Shown here in pieces: positions 1 to 6,526 of a stretch of 11,043 nt of DNA. The stretch lies in NCBI GenBank assembly GCA_030037515.1, contig JASHRE010000777.1, positions 1 to 11,043 on the forward strand, given 5' to 3'. A program made the position numbers and the translations under genes. Every line of letters begins with the position of its first letter. Position 1 is the stretch's first letter. The notes beneath the pieces are model-generated. The model was given only the letters and a program-made list of their open reading frames with translations, made no database searches and was not told the origin of the DNA. The DNA is from Candidatus Sulfotelmatobacter sp. (GTDB lineage Bacteria > Acidobacteriota > Terriglobia > Terriglobales > Acidobacteriaceae).

Positions 1-122
1 AATTATTTACGGATTGACCTTTGTTTGATCTGGTTTTGACCACATGTGCATTGTCGTTCGCCTCCGCGAGCGGGAAATTGTCGTTCAAGCGGGCAAAAAC
101 AATTTGTCCCAGGAGGGCAACC
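1..122. other. upstream region of the first operon
   Basis: No complete gene is visible here. The reading frame of the following gene is open back to about position 21, but the stretch before the strong ribosome binding site at 111-116 has no recognisable protein family character. A TTGACC hexamer at 14-19 resembles a -35 box, but I could not find a convincing -10 box at the right distance. Confidence 0.4.
111..116 (+). promoter_or_regulatory. Shine-Dalgarno AGGAGG deciding a GTG start
   Basis: A perfect AGGAGG lies six bases before an in-frame GTG at 123. The other in-frame start codons (TTG at 21, ATG at 147, ATG at 192) have no comparable site, so this sequence decides the start of the CDP-alcohol phosphatidyltransferase gene. 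Confidence 0.65.
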
Positions 123-869
123 GTGGCAGCGCAACCCAATCAGGCAATGACTGATTTCTGCGAGCAGGTCAACCCGTGTTTGCTCTTAGAAATGCGCTGT
201 GTGCGGGTGCGCACTGAGGCACGCATTCAGCAGAGTTGGCTCGCCGGCCCCGAGAAGCACGCCCTGTTGTGGCTGGCAGAGCACACGCCAGACTGGATCA
301 GTTCCGATCACCTGACTTTGCTCGGTCTGGTGGCGCAACTCGCCGCCGGAGCTTTCTACGCTCTCGCCAGGCTCGACCGCCTTGCCCTCGTCGCCGTCAT
401 CCTTTGCTTGGGTCTGAACTGGCTCGGTGATTCCCTCGATGGCACCCTCGCCCGCGTGCGCCAACGGCAGCGGCCACGCTACGGTTTCTACGTCGATCAC
501 ATGGTCGATAGTTTCGGAGCCCTGGCGCTCATGGCCGGGCTCGCCGGGTCTGGTTACATGCATGCCTGGATAGCGATCGGCCTGCTTGTCGGCTTTCTCA
601 TGCTCTCCATCCAGTCCTACCTCGCAACTCATGCGCTCGGCGAATTTCGGCTTTCGTTTTGGCGTTTCGGTCCCACGGAATTGCGCATTCTTCTCGCCAT
701 CGGCAACGTCGCGCTGTTTTGGAAACCCATGGCGCACATTCTCGGCCATGCGTTTCGCCTCTTCGACGTCGGAGGACTCACCGGAATTGTCGGAATGGCC
801 GCCATGCTCGTCGCTTTCACCTTGAAAAACACCATTCGCCTCCACAGCGAAGAGAGGATCGGCGCATGA
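123..869 (+). CDS. CDP-alcohol phosphatidyltransferase family membrane protein
   Basis: Enzymes of this family transfer a phosphoalcohol from a CDP-activated lipid or alcohol to an acceptor alcohol in the membrane, as in phosphatidylinositol, phosphatidylglycerol or cardiolipin synthesis. With the GTG start the protein has 248 residues. The metal-binding signature is complete: D103-x2-D106-G107-x2-A110-R111-x9-G121-x3-D125-x3-D129, spanning the end of one helix and the start of the next. Hydrophobic segments lie near residues 64-82, 86-102, 130-165, 187-200 and 217-235. The GTG at 123 was chosen for its perfect AGGAGG at six-base spacing. ATG at 192 is the main alternative, because the first 25 or so residues look poorly conserved. 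The last bases overlap the next gene as ATGA, so the two are probably translationally coupled. The acceptor alcohol cannot be told from the sequence. Confidence 0.85.
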   Translation: MAAQPNQAMTDFCEQVNPCLLLEMRCVRVRTEARIQQSWLAGPEKHALLWLAEHTPDWISSDHLTLLGLVAQLAAGAFYALARLDRLALVAVILCLGLNWLGDSLDGTLARVRQRQRPRYGFYVDHMVDSFGALALMAGLAGSGYMHAWIAIGLLVGFLMLSIQSYLATHALGEFRLSFWRFGPTELRILLAIGNVALFWKPMAHILGHAFRLFDVGGLTGIVGMAAMLVAFTLKNTIRLHSEERIGA

Positions 870-1414
870 TGGTCGGCTTGCGCGGCGATCCCATGCGCAC
901 GGGCCGTCAAAACTCGCGATCTCCATCGCGGCCCGCCGCAAGTTCGACTCTTGCTCGTTGGGGAAAATTCAATCTGGTTGGAGCGATCGGCATCGGAGTC
1001 CAGTTTCCCGCGCTGTTCTTGCTGAAGACCGGGTTGCATCTCGAATATCTGGTGGCGACGACCATCGCAGTCGAGGCAGCCCTGCTACACAACTTCGTCT
1101 GGCATGAAAGATTCACCTGGGCCGACCGAGTCTGCGCCGACCGGAGCGAGGGCACAATAATGCGGGAGCAGAACCCTCGTTCGCTTCGAAGGAGCTGCGG
1201 ATGGGGCCCGCTGCGACTCCACCCCGGCTTTTTTCGCCGCCTCTGGCGCTTTCATCTCGCCAACGGGGCGGTTTCGATCCTGGGCAACCTAGCCGTGATG
1301 AAAACCCTGGTCGGCTCCGCACACATGGACTACTTAATGGCGAACGGCATCGCCGTAGCCGTGTGTTCGCTCGCAAATTTTCTGTTGAGCGATCAATGGG
1401 TCTTCGAGAACTAA
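866..1414 (+). CDS. GtrA-like four-helix membrane protein
   Basis: GtrA/DPMS-type proteins are small four-helix membrane proteins linked to moving or using polyprenyl-phosphate sugars in cell-surface glycan and glycolipid assembly. This 182-residue protein has hydrophobic helices near residues 35-53, 60-78, 128-148 and 155-174. It carries typical family landmarks: HNFVWHERFTW after helix 2 and NFLLSDQWVF at the C-terminus. The start ATG at 866 overlaps the preceding stop as ATGA and has AGAGGA at 853-858, seven bases upstream; ATG at 869 and 893 are alternatives. The loop between helices 2 and 3 (about residues 88-123) is unusually long, rich in Arg, Cys and Gly, and seems to come from a repeat inserted in frame (1127-1234). 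The pairing with a CDP-alcohol phosphatidyltransferase suggests a shared glycolipid or membrane-lipid role, which is inference. Confidence 0.8.
   Translation: MMVGLRGDPMRTGRQNSRSPSRPAASSTLARWGKFNLVGAIGIGVQFPALFLLKTGLHLEYLVATTIAVEAALLHNFVWHERFTWADRVCADRSEGTIMREQNPRSLRRSCGWGPLRLHPGFFRRLWRFHLANGAVSILGNLAVMKTLVGSAHMDYLMANGIAVAVCSLANFLLSDQWVFEN
1127..1234 (+). repeat. repeat-like insertion inside the GtrA-like gene
   Basis: This stretch codes for the long loop between helices 2 and 3 and does not look like the rest of the protein. It contains an inverted repeat, GAGCGAGGG at 1144-1152 with CCCTCGTTC at 1174-1182 (nine pairs, one of them G-T), and an eight-base direct repeat GCCGACCG at 1121-1128 and 1136-1143. 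It is 108 bases long, a multiple of three, so the frame is kept. The boundaries are estimated from where family-like sequence stops and restarts. Confidence 0.4.
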
Positions 1415-1743
1415 TCCGTTTAACACTCATCTGGGAACCGCCGCCAGAGCCCTGGTTCGCCAACCAAGCATGTGGGGACAGCCGCCCTCGGCGGCCCGGC
1501 GGAGCGGAGCTCCGCAGCCGACGACAAAGATACGAAGCCGGCAGAACATAGGGTCGGCTCTCAGCCGTGAAGCGGCGCGAGAAAACAGCCCGCAGCGCGA
1601 GCCGTGGGTGGCAGGTAGAAAAACGACCAAGCCCACACAAGGCAAAAGAAAAGCCACAACAACGAGGGGGACACGAGCCGAACAGCAACCGGGCCCCGAA
1701 GGGGGAGAGATCCGCTCGCCCAGCGCCACTGCCGGGAAAGGGC
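1415..1743. repeat. spacer filled with palindromic dispersed-repeat material
   Basis: This spacer lies between two convergent genes. Open frames exist on both strands but none resembles a protein family. Visible structures are GCCGCC-CTC-GGCGGC at 1481-1495 and the 12-base perfect palindrome GCGGAGCTCCGC at 1504-1515. The 15 bases ATGTGGGGACAGCCG at 1470-1484 recur exactly at 9576-9590, after a shared TCGCCAA in both places. The purine-rich, A-rich stretch from about 1560 to 1740 looks unlike the coding sequence. No clear intrinsic terminator was found for either flanking gene. Confidence 0.6.
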
Positions 1744-2742
1744 TCAAATATTCAGCACAACCTTCCCATAATTTGCGCCCTGTTCCATCAATTTATAAGC
1801 GTCGACGGCGCGCTCAAGCGGAAAGACATGCCCAATCTGTGGAATCAGCTTGCCTTCTCGAATCCACGTCGAAAGCTGCTTCCACGCCGGTTCCATCACT
1901 TCGCCTTTCTGCGAAAGGTAACTAAGCCACAGCCCCTGCACGATCGCCGACTTCGCGTACAGCGCGCGAACATCGAGCTTGGGTTGTTTTCCGGTAGCGG
2001 TTCCGTACTGAATCACGCGGCCAAAATCGCAAACGCAGCGCAGGCTCTTCGCCGTGTGCTCGCCGCCAAGCATTTCGAAAACCGCATCCACGCCTTCGCC
2101 GTGCGTCAGATTTCTCACCACCTCTTCGTAGTCATGTTGCTTGTAATTGATCCCGTGTTCGAGGCCCAGCTGCCTCACGCGGTCCAATTTCTCGTCCGAC
2201 GACGACGTGCCATACATCTCGACGCCAACCAGATGTCCAATCTGCACCGCCGCAGTGCCCACGCCTCCAGCAACCGCGTGAATCAGCACGCGCGGTCTGC
2301 GCCGCGGAGCTTGGCTCCGTACGCCTGGGGGTGCGGCGCCTCCCGCTGGCCCCGATGATCCTGTCATCCCCGCCTGCCAATACAACAGGTAGGCCGTGAA
2401 GTAATTCACCGGAAATGCAGCCGCCTGCTCGTCGCTCCATGCGTCAGCAATCGGCCAAACTGCGTACAGATTTGCTGCCGTTTTTTCCGCGAAGGCCCCC
2501 CATTGCGCATAACCCATCACGCGGCGCTCCCGCTCGTCGACGCCGGCAAACTCGCGTCCCGCAATCAGAGGCGGCCCGGGCGTCCCCGGATACCCTCCTT
2601 TGGTGGTCATCACGTCGGCGAAATTCAGTCCTCCCGCATTCACCCGCACAATCGTTTGCCCGGTCTTCGCTATCGGCTCGGGAACTTGGCGCACCTGTAA
2701 TGCATCGGGACCAGACAATTGCGTAATTACGAGCGCTTTCAT
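1744..2742 (-). CDS. zinc-independent MDR family NADPH:quinone oxidoreductase-like protein
   Basis: This is a medium-chain dehydrogenase/reductase of the quinone oxidoreductase type, expected to reduce quinones or other alpha,beta-unsaturated carbonyls with NAD(P)H in the cytoplasm. The 332 residues start with MKALVI and a GroES-like N-terminal half (GGLNFADVMTTKGGYPG near residues 37-53). The Rossmann nucleotide-binding motif AVAGGVGTAAVQ is at 156-167. The C-terminus reads GKVVLNI, usual for the family. No zinc-ligand cluster is visible. The start at 2742 is where family similarity begins; the reading frame upstream of it is not family-like. There is no good ribosome binding site, but an extended -10 box lies only seven bases upstream, suggesting a leaderless message. 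Residues about 125-149, just before the Rossmann fold, look like an in-frame insertion from a palindromic repeat. The substrate is unknown. Confidence 0.85.
   Translation of the reverse strand: MKALVITQLSGPDALQVRQVPEPIAKTGQTIVRVNAGGLNFADVMTTKGGYPGTPGPPLIAGREFAGVDERERRVMGYAQWGAFAEKTAANLYAVWPIADAWSDEQAAAFPVNYFTAYLLYWQAGMTGSSGPAGGAAPPGVRSQAPRRRPRVLIHAVAGGVGTAAVQIGHLVGVEMYGTSSSDEKLDRVRQLGLEHGINYKQHDYEEVVRNLTHGEGVDAVFEMLGGEHTAKSLRCVCDFGRVIQYGTATGKQPKLDVRALYAKSAIVQGLWLSYLSQKGEVMEPAWKQLSTWIREGKLIPQIGHVFPLERAVDAYKLMEQGANYGKVVLNI
2296..2370 (-). repeat. palindromic repeat inserted in frame in the MDR gene
   Basis: This stretch codes for a Gly/Pro/Arg-rich segment where family members usually run straight from the YWQA-type helix to VLIHAVAGGVG. 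It holds nested inverted repeats: GCGCCGC at 2299-2305 with GCGGCGC at 2333-2339, and inside them CGGAGC-TTG-GCTCCG at 2305-2319. The GCGGAGC core is also present in the palindrome at 1504-1515 in the neighbouring spacer. The boundaries are approximate. Confidence 0.45.
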
Positions 2743-2749
2743 GCCGAAA

Positions 2750-2775
2750 AGTGTAGCAGGATGCGAGGCCGTCAA
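2750..2775 (-). promoter_or_regulatory. candidate promoter of the MDR gene
   Basis: On the minus strand, TGCTACACT (2758-2750) is an extended -10 box. TTGACG (2775-2770) resembles a -35 box, but the 14-base gap to TACACT is shorter than usual, so the extended -10 probably matters more. Only seven bases separate the -10 box from the ATG at 2742. Confidence 0.5.
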
Positions 2776-2785
2776 AGCCGCGCTT

Positions 2786-2957
2786 GTCATTCTGAGCAAG
2801 CCGATTTTGCGCAGAGACAGCCTCCCCGAGACGAACGGCGAAGGGATCCGGGCGAAGCGCGCGAACCGGGGTCCCGGCGCGCCGGCCTTTGGCGCGATGA
2901 GGTGGGGGATGCGTCGCCGATTCCTGCGACGCTGTATCGCGCGTCTGGATCGCTTCC
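2786..2957. repeat. dispersed repeat, copy A
   Basis: This begins with GTCATTCTGAGCAAGCC (2786-2802) and ends with CGTCTGGATCGCTTCC (2942-2957). The same two ends, in the same order and orientation, bracket 5392-5517, with GCCATCCTGAGCAAGCC at its left end and an identical 16-base right end. The middle parts differ but share a GGATC(C/T)GGGCGA block. It lies in the divergent spacer between the MDR and thiolase genes and does not look coding. Confidence 0.6.
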
Positions 2958-3031
2958 GTTTGAGACTGACCCAATCGTGCCTAGCAAGACCTCTGGCGTT
3001 CCTTGGCTTAAAGAAAGAAGTCGGCTTCCCC

Positions 3032-3040
3032 TGCTAGACT
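3032..3040 (+). promoter_or_regulatory. extended -10 box for the thiolase gene
   Basis: TGCTAGACT fits an extended -10 element (TG-N-TANNNT). No clear -35 box is seen 17 bases upstream. Transcription would begin near 3046-3048, giving a very short leader that just includes the ribosome binding site. Confidence 0.4.
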
Positions 3041-3046
3041 CGAAGG

Positions 3047-3052
3047 GGAGGT
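3047..3052 (+). promoter_or_regulatory. Shine-Dalgarno GGAGGT deciding a GTG start
   Basis: GGAGGT lies about six bases before GTG at 3058. The reading frame stays open far upstream, but this site and the thiolase family N-terminus both place the start here. Confidence 0.65.
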
Positions 3053-3057
3053 GGCCT

Positions 3058-4239
3058 GTGCAGGCGGTCTTCATTCTCTCAGCCGTACGAACGCCGATTG
3101 GAAAATTTGGTGGCACGCTCGCCCCTCTGACCGCGGCCGACATCGGTGTGGTGGCGGCGAAAGCTGCCATCGACCGCGCCGGCATCGGTCCCGATCAGAT
3201 CGAGGAAACGATCTTCGGAAACGCTCGTCAGGCCGGCGGCGGCCCGAATCCGGCCCGCCAGATCTCCATCCGTAGCGGCGTCCCGCACGAAGTTCCCGCT
3301 TTCACCGTCAACAAAGCCTGCGCCTCAGGCATGAAAGCAATCGCGCTCGCCCATCAGTCGGTCGCCCTGGGCGACGCAAGTTGCATTCTCGCCGGCGGCG
3401 CTGAATCGATGTCCCGTGTTCCTTATTTGCTCGACCAGGCCCGCTGGGGATATCGGATGGGCAGTCAGGAACTGGTCGACGGAATGTACCGCGACGGATT
3501 TTTTTGTCCCCTTGCGCAGATGGTCATGGGACAAACCGCCGAAATTCTCGCCGGCGAATACAAAATCTCCCGCGACGAGCAGGATGAATTTGCTCTCGCT
3601 TCCCAAACCCGCGCCGCACGTGCGATCACGGCCGGTCGCTTCAACGACGAAATCGTGCCCGTCGTGATCGAAGGGAAAAAAGACACCACCGCCTTTACCC
3701 GCGATGAGCATCCCTTCCCGGGGGCAAGCCTCGACAAGTTCGCAAAGCTTCCGCCGGTATTCTCGAAAACCGGAACCATTACGGCGGGAAATTCTTCCGG
3801 CATCACCGATGGCGCGGCCGCCGTAGTTGTCGCCAGCGAACATTTCGTTAGGCAGAACAACCTGAAGCCGCTGGCCCGAATCGCAGCCTTGGCCTCCGCC
3901 GGCGTCGATCCGCGAACCATGGGCATCGGTCCCGTTCCCGCGCTGCAAAAACTCGAAGACAAGCACAACCTGCGGCTGCACGACTTCGGTCTGATCGAGT
4001 TGAATGAAGCCTTCGCCGCGCAGGTCCTGGCCTGCGATCGCGTGCTGAACTTCAACCGCGACAAGCTCAACGTCAACGGCGGCGCGATTGCGCTCGGTCA
4101 TCCCATCGGATGCACGGGCACGCGCATCACCGTTACATTGCTGCACGAAATGGTTAAGCGCAATACGAAGCGCGGCGTCGCGACTTTGTGCGTGAGCGGC
4201 GGCATGGGCATGGCCCTGGCACTCGAAAATGTGCTGTGA
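3058..4239 (+). CDS. thiolase (acetyl-CoA acetyltransferase)
   Basis: Thiolases condense two acyl-CoA molecules, or cleave 3-ketoacyl-CoA with CoA, in the cytoplasm. From the GTG start the protein has 393 residues, the usual family length, and opens with the typical FILSAVRTPIGKFGG. The nucleophilic cysteine is C88 in NKACASGMKA. N316 lies in the NEAF motif, H348 in GGAIALGHPIGCTG, and the second active-site cysteine is C378 in TLCVSGGMGMALALE. All catalytic residues are therefore present. The usual Gln of the C-terminal GGGQGMA-like signature is replaced by Met, probably a lineage variant. The gene stands alone, divergent from the MDR gene and convergent with the RDD gene. Sequence alone does not separate a biosynthetic acetoacetyl-CoA enzyme from a beta-oxidation thiolase; length and motifs slightly favour the former. 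Confidence 0.93.
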   Translation: MQAVFILSAVRTPIGKFGGTLAPLTAADIGVVAAKAAIDRAGIGPDQIEETIFGNARQAGGGPNPARQISIRSGVPHEVPAFTVNKACASGMKAIALAHQSVALGDASCILAGGAESMSRVPYLLDQARWGYRMGSQELVDGMYRDGFFCPLAQMVMGQTAEILAGEYKISRDEQDEFALASQTRAARAITAGRFNDEIVPVVIEGKKDTTAFTRDEHPFPGASLDKFAKLPPVFSKTGTITAGNSSGITDGAAAVVVASEHFVRQNNLKPLARIAALASAGVDPRTMGIGPVPALQKLEDKHNLRLHDFGLIELNEAFAAQVLACDRVLNFNRDKLNVNGGAIALGHPIGCTGTRITVTLLHEMVKRNTKRGVATLCVSGGMGMALALENVL

Positions 4240-4303
4240 AAGCCACAACCCACAGCCGCAATCCCTCGTTGAATAAGTCGGAACGAAAACCGTCGGGGGC
4301 TCG

Positions 4304-5254
4304 CTACAGCATCTGGAGCAACAAGCCCAGCAGCATACATGCGAGACAGGCCGCGATGCCGATTGTCTGTCCGAGCGCGAACTGCATGCCCGTCTGGCGG
4401 CTCGGCACCGGAACGTCGCTCATTCGGCAAACGATGGTGCCCGCCCATTCATCGCCGTGCCGTTGCTGCGCCTCGGTGCCGCGCATGGCTGAGTACCCGA
4501 TAAGTCCAAAGAAGAGGGCATCCGCGTAATAGCCTGATTCGCGGATCAGAGCGGACCGCAGACGGCAGCGGGAGCCATCGTCTTGCAAGACTTGGAGAGA
4601 ACAAACACGCTTGCCCAACGAGCTTCCGCATATCGTCGTCGAGATCACCTGATAGAAGAAGAGGGCGAGAAATGAGCCTAGATATACAAACGCGCGCCCT
4701 CGCGACAGCCGCAGCAGAACCCATAGCGGAGGATGGCCACCAGAGGAAAAAAAGATCATGAAAAGGAACAATCGGCCGGCCGCATATCCCAAAGCGTATT
4801 GAAGAATCAAGTCAATGAGCCGGGCGGCCGCCCGCGGCGCGAACGTTGCGCCTCGCAACCCGCTGCGGACTTCCGTGCATCCGTCAAACGAACGCGCCGA
4901 GAGGCCCGAGGTGGAGGATGACAAACCGGAACTCAACGCGGCACTCAGCGCCGGATTCCCACGCATCGCTGACTGTTCATCAAATTTTATCCGGTAGTAT
5001 CGCGCGCCGGGATCTCCGGGATGTCCACGACCCCAGCCCGGGCGCAGACGATAAAAAGCTTCCGCCTGCTGCGTCCAATCGTCCCATTCCGCGCGGTCGA
5101 TCACGGTGACGGGTACTCGGGATTGGAAGCCCAATACGTTATCCAGCGTTGAGCCGAGTTCGGGCTGTTCCTCGCCCGTAACCCCCACCACGAGGCCTCC
5201 GCGCTCGCTGGCAACCTGAGCGGCCACCGCCCAGAACTCGTCTACCGTCGGCAT
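4304..5254 (-). CDS. RDD-family membrane protein with unrecognised N-terminal domain
   Basis: The C-terminal half of this 316-residue protein is an RDD domain, a small membrane module of mostly unknown function. It shows FAPRAAARLIDLI (R145, D148) at about 138-150, a membrane helix at 147-170, another at 188-207, then SLGKRVCSLQVL (212-223), a hydrophobic stretch at 243-257 and QQRHGDEWAGTIV (263-275, D268). A last hydrophobic helix at 292-315 lies beyond the RDD core. Residues 1-95 form a soluble Trp/Tyr-containing domain (EWDDWTQQAEAFYRLRPGW, ARYYRIKF) that I do not recognise, joined by a Ser-rich linker (about 103-123). The start at 5254 is uncertain because no good ribosome binding site precedes it. 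The gene is convergent with thiolase, 64 bases apart, with no clear terminator between them. Confidence 0.75.
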   Translation of the reverse strand: MPTVDEFWAVAAQVASERGGLVVGVTGEEQPELGSTLDNVLGFQSRVPVTVIDRAEWDDWTQQAEAFYRLRPGWGRGHPGDPGARYYRIKFDEQSAMRGNPALSAALSSGLSSSTSGLSARSFDGCTEVRSGLRGATFAPRAAARLIDLILQYALGYAAGRLFLFMIFFSSGGHPPLWVLLRLSRGRAFVYLGSFLALFFYQVISTTICGSSLGKRVCSLQVLQDDGSRCRLRSALIRESGYYADALFFGLIGYSAMRGTEAQQRHGDEWAGTIVCRMSDVPVPSRQTGMQFALGQTIGIAACLACMLLGLLLQML

Positions 5255-5391
5255 AGAGTCAGCTTTGCGCCCGTCCCCGGTTGACCCGGCGCGCCATGAC
5301 GGCCCGCCATCTTACGACCCGGTCGGAATGCTGTCAATTGGAGAGCGCACCAACACGGACCAACCCGGAAAAGCACTCCCGCATGGCGTTT

Positions 5392-5517
5392 GCCATCCTG
5401 AGCAAGCCTTTTTCGCGTAGCGAAGAGCCGGCCCCGATCCGAATGGCGGAGGATCTGGGCGATCCACGTGAACGTGGCGCTCCCTGCGCCACAAAGCCGC
5501 ACGTCTGGATCGCTTCC
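5392..5517. repeat. dispersed repeat, copy B
   Basis: This shares its left end (CATCCTGAGCAAGCC) and its 16-base right end (CGTCTGGATCGCTTCC) with copy A at 2786-2957. It contains two hairpins: CCACG-TGAA-CGTGG at 5464-5477 and GTGGCGC-TCCCT-GCGCCAC at 5474-5492. The whole 5255-5622 spacer otherwise shows no gene; its right end carries the promoter of the response regulator. Confidence 0.6.
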
Positions 5518-5554
5518 TTTATCAGGCCACAGCACCATCCCGGGCACATCTCGA

Positions 5555-5584
5555 TTGCGTCCATCTAAATCCCGCCGCTATACT
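5555..5584 (+). promoter_or_regulatory. sigma-70-type promoter of the LytTR regulator gene
   Basis: TTGCGT (5555-5560) and TATACT (5579-5584) are separated by 18 bases. Transcription would start near 5591, leaving a leader of about 30 bases with AGGAG at 5613-5617, five bases before the ATG at 5623. Confidence 0.6.
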
Positions 5585-5622
5585 TTTGCTTTGCGGCAAA
5601 GAATCGGTTCTTAGGAGTCGCC

Positions 5623-6402
5623 ATGTCTTTATCCGCAGTTATCGTCGATGACGAGCAGTTGGCACGCGACGAACTCGCTTATCTTTTGAAGGACGATGGC
5701 GAGATCAATGTCGTGGCCCAGGGCAAAAACGGGCTGGAAGCCGTCAATCTGATCAAGGAGCACAGTCCCGATCTCGTCTTCCTTGATGTGCAAATGCCCG
5801 GGCTCGACGGGTTCGGCGTAATCAAGAAGTTGCTCGACAAAAAAGTTCGTCTCCCCAAAATCGTATTCGCCACGGCCTTCGATCAGTATGCCGTCAAAGC
5901 CTTCGAGGTAAACGCTGTCGATTACCTGCTGAAACCATTCGACAAGAAGCGCGTCGCCCAGTCCATCCAGAAAGCTCGCGCCAAGCACGATTCTGAAGCG
6001 CTCCCAGGCGAGAAGATTGACGCGCTTGTGCGCATGCTCGAATCGCAAAAGCATCCCTCCACCAAAGTCCTGCTGAAGACCGTTGGACGCATGTTCCTGG
6101 TCGATCAGAAAGACATCTGCTATGCCTGGATCGAAGACGGTGTGATCACTGTCGTGACGGGCGGCCCTGCGGGCATCGAAGGTCAATCAAACTGCCGCAC
6201 GCTCGAAGAACTGCTCGACAGTCTCGATCCCAATATTTTCTGGCGGGCGCACCGTTCCTATCTTGTCAACATCAACCGCATTCGCGAAGTCGTGCCCTGG
6301 TTCAAGAGCTCCTACCAGCTGCGCATGGACGACAAGAAGCAGAGCGAGATCCCGGTCAGCCGCGCCCAAACCAAACGCCTGCGCGAGCTATTCGGCCTCT
6401 AA
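5623..6402 (+). CDS. LytTR-family response regulator
   Basis: This is a cytoplasmic two-component transcription regulator of 259 residues. The receiver domain (about 1-120) has the acidic pocket D9-D10, phosphoacceptor D55 in LVFLDVQMPG, T84 and K104 in LLKPF, all in the canonical places. A linker (about 121-150) leads to a LytTR DNA-binding domain (about 151-256) with the typical FWRAHRSYLVNINRI segment. The start is supported by AGGAG at five-base spacing and a good upstream promoter. No histidine kinase gene is adjacent, so its partner must be encoded elsewhere. LytTR proteins often bind paired direct repeats; a 12-base repeat pair, GTTCTGTGCAGG, occurs just after this gene, but any link is speculative. 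Confidence 0.92.
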   Translation: MSLSAVIVDDEQLARDELAYLLKDDGEINVVAQGKNGLEAVNLIKEHSPDLVFLDVQMPGLDGFGVIKKLLDKKVRLPKIVFATAFDQYAVKAFEVNAVDYLLKPFDKKRVAQSIQKARAKHDSEALPGEKIDALVRMLESQKHPSTKVLLKTVGRMFLVDQKDICYAWIEDGVITVVTGGPAGIEGQSNCRTLEELLDSLDPNIFWRAHRSYLVNINRIREVVPWFKSSYQLRMDDKKQSEIPVSRAQTKRLRELFGL

Positions 6403-6410
6403 TTTTTCTG

Positions 6411-6526
6411 GTTCTGTGCAGGAATCCGTAAAACGTATCGGTTTTCGCTGCTTTTGAAGCTTCGTCAAAATGCCCCATCGCAGTAGTCGTCGCTGTGGAA
6501 ATGTGGAAACTCGCGTTCTGTGCAGG
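6411..6526 (+). repeat. 12-base direct repeat pair GTTCTGTGCAGG
   Basis: GTTCTGTGCAGG occurs exactly at 6411-6422 and 6515-6526, 104 bases apart. The first copy begins nine bases after the LytTR stop codon and may form the loop of a small hairpin (GGTTC at 6410-6414 with GAATCC at 6422-6427, one T bulged). The second lies mostly in the loop of helix P2 of the structured RNA candidate. Confidence 0.55.

Noticed and set aside
1470..1740. Open frames on both strands in the spacer as possible proteins
   Set aside because: Overlapping frames in all directions with basic low-complexity translations are explained by repeat DNA, with no family resemblance.
3325..4248. Long minus-strand open frame opposite the thiolase gene
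   Set aside because: It is antisense to a gene with complete catalytic motifs, and its translation has no family-like features.
6494..6509. Tandem TGTGGAAA octamers as DnaA boxes or an origin
   Set aside because: They differ from the DnaA box TGTGGATAA, there are only two, and they are explained by helices P1 and P2 of the RNA candidate.
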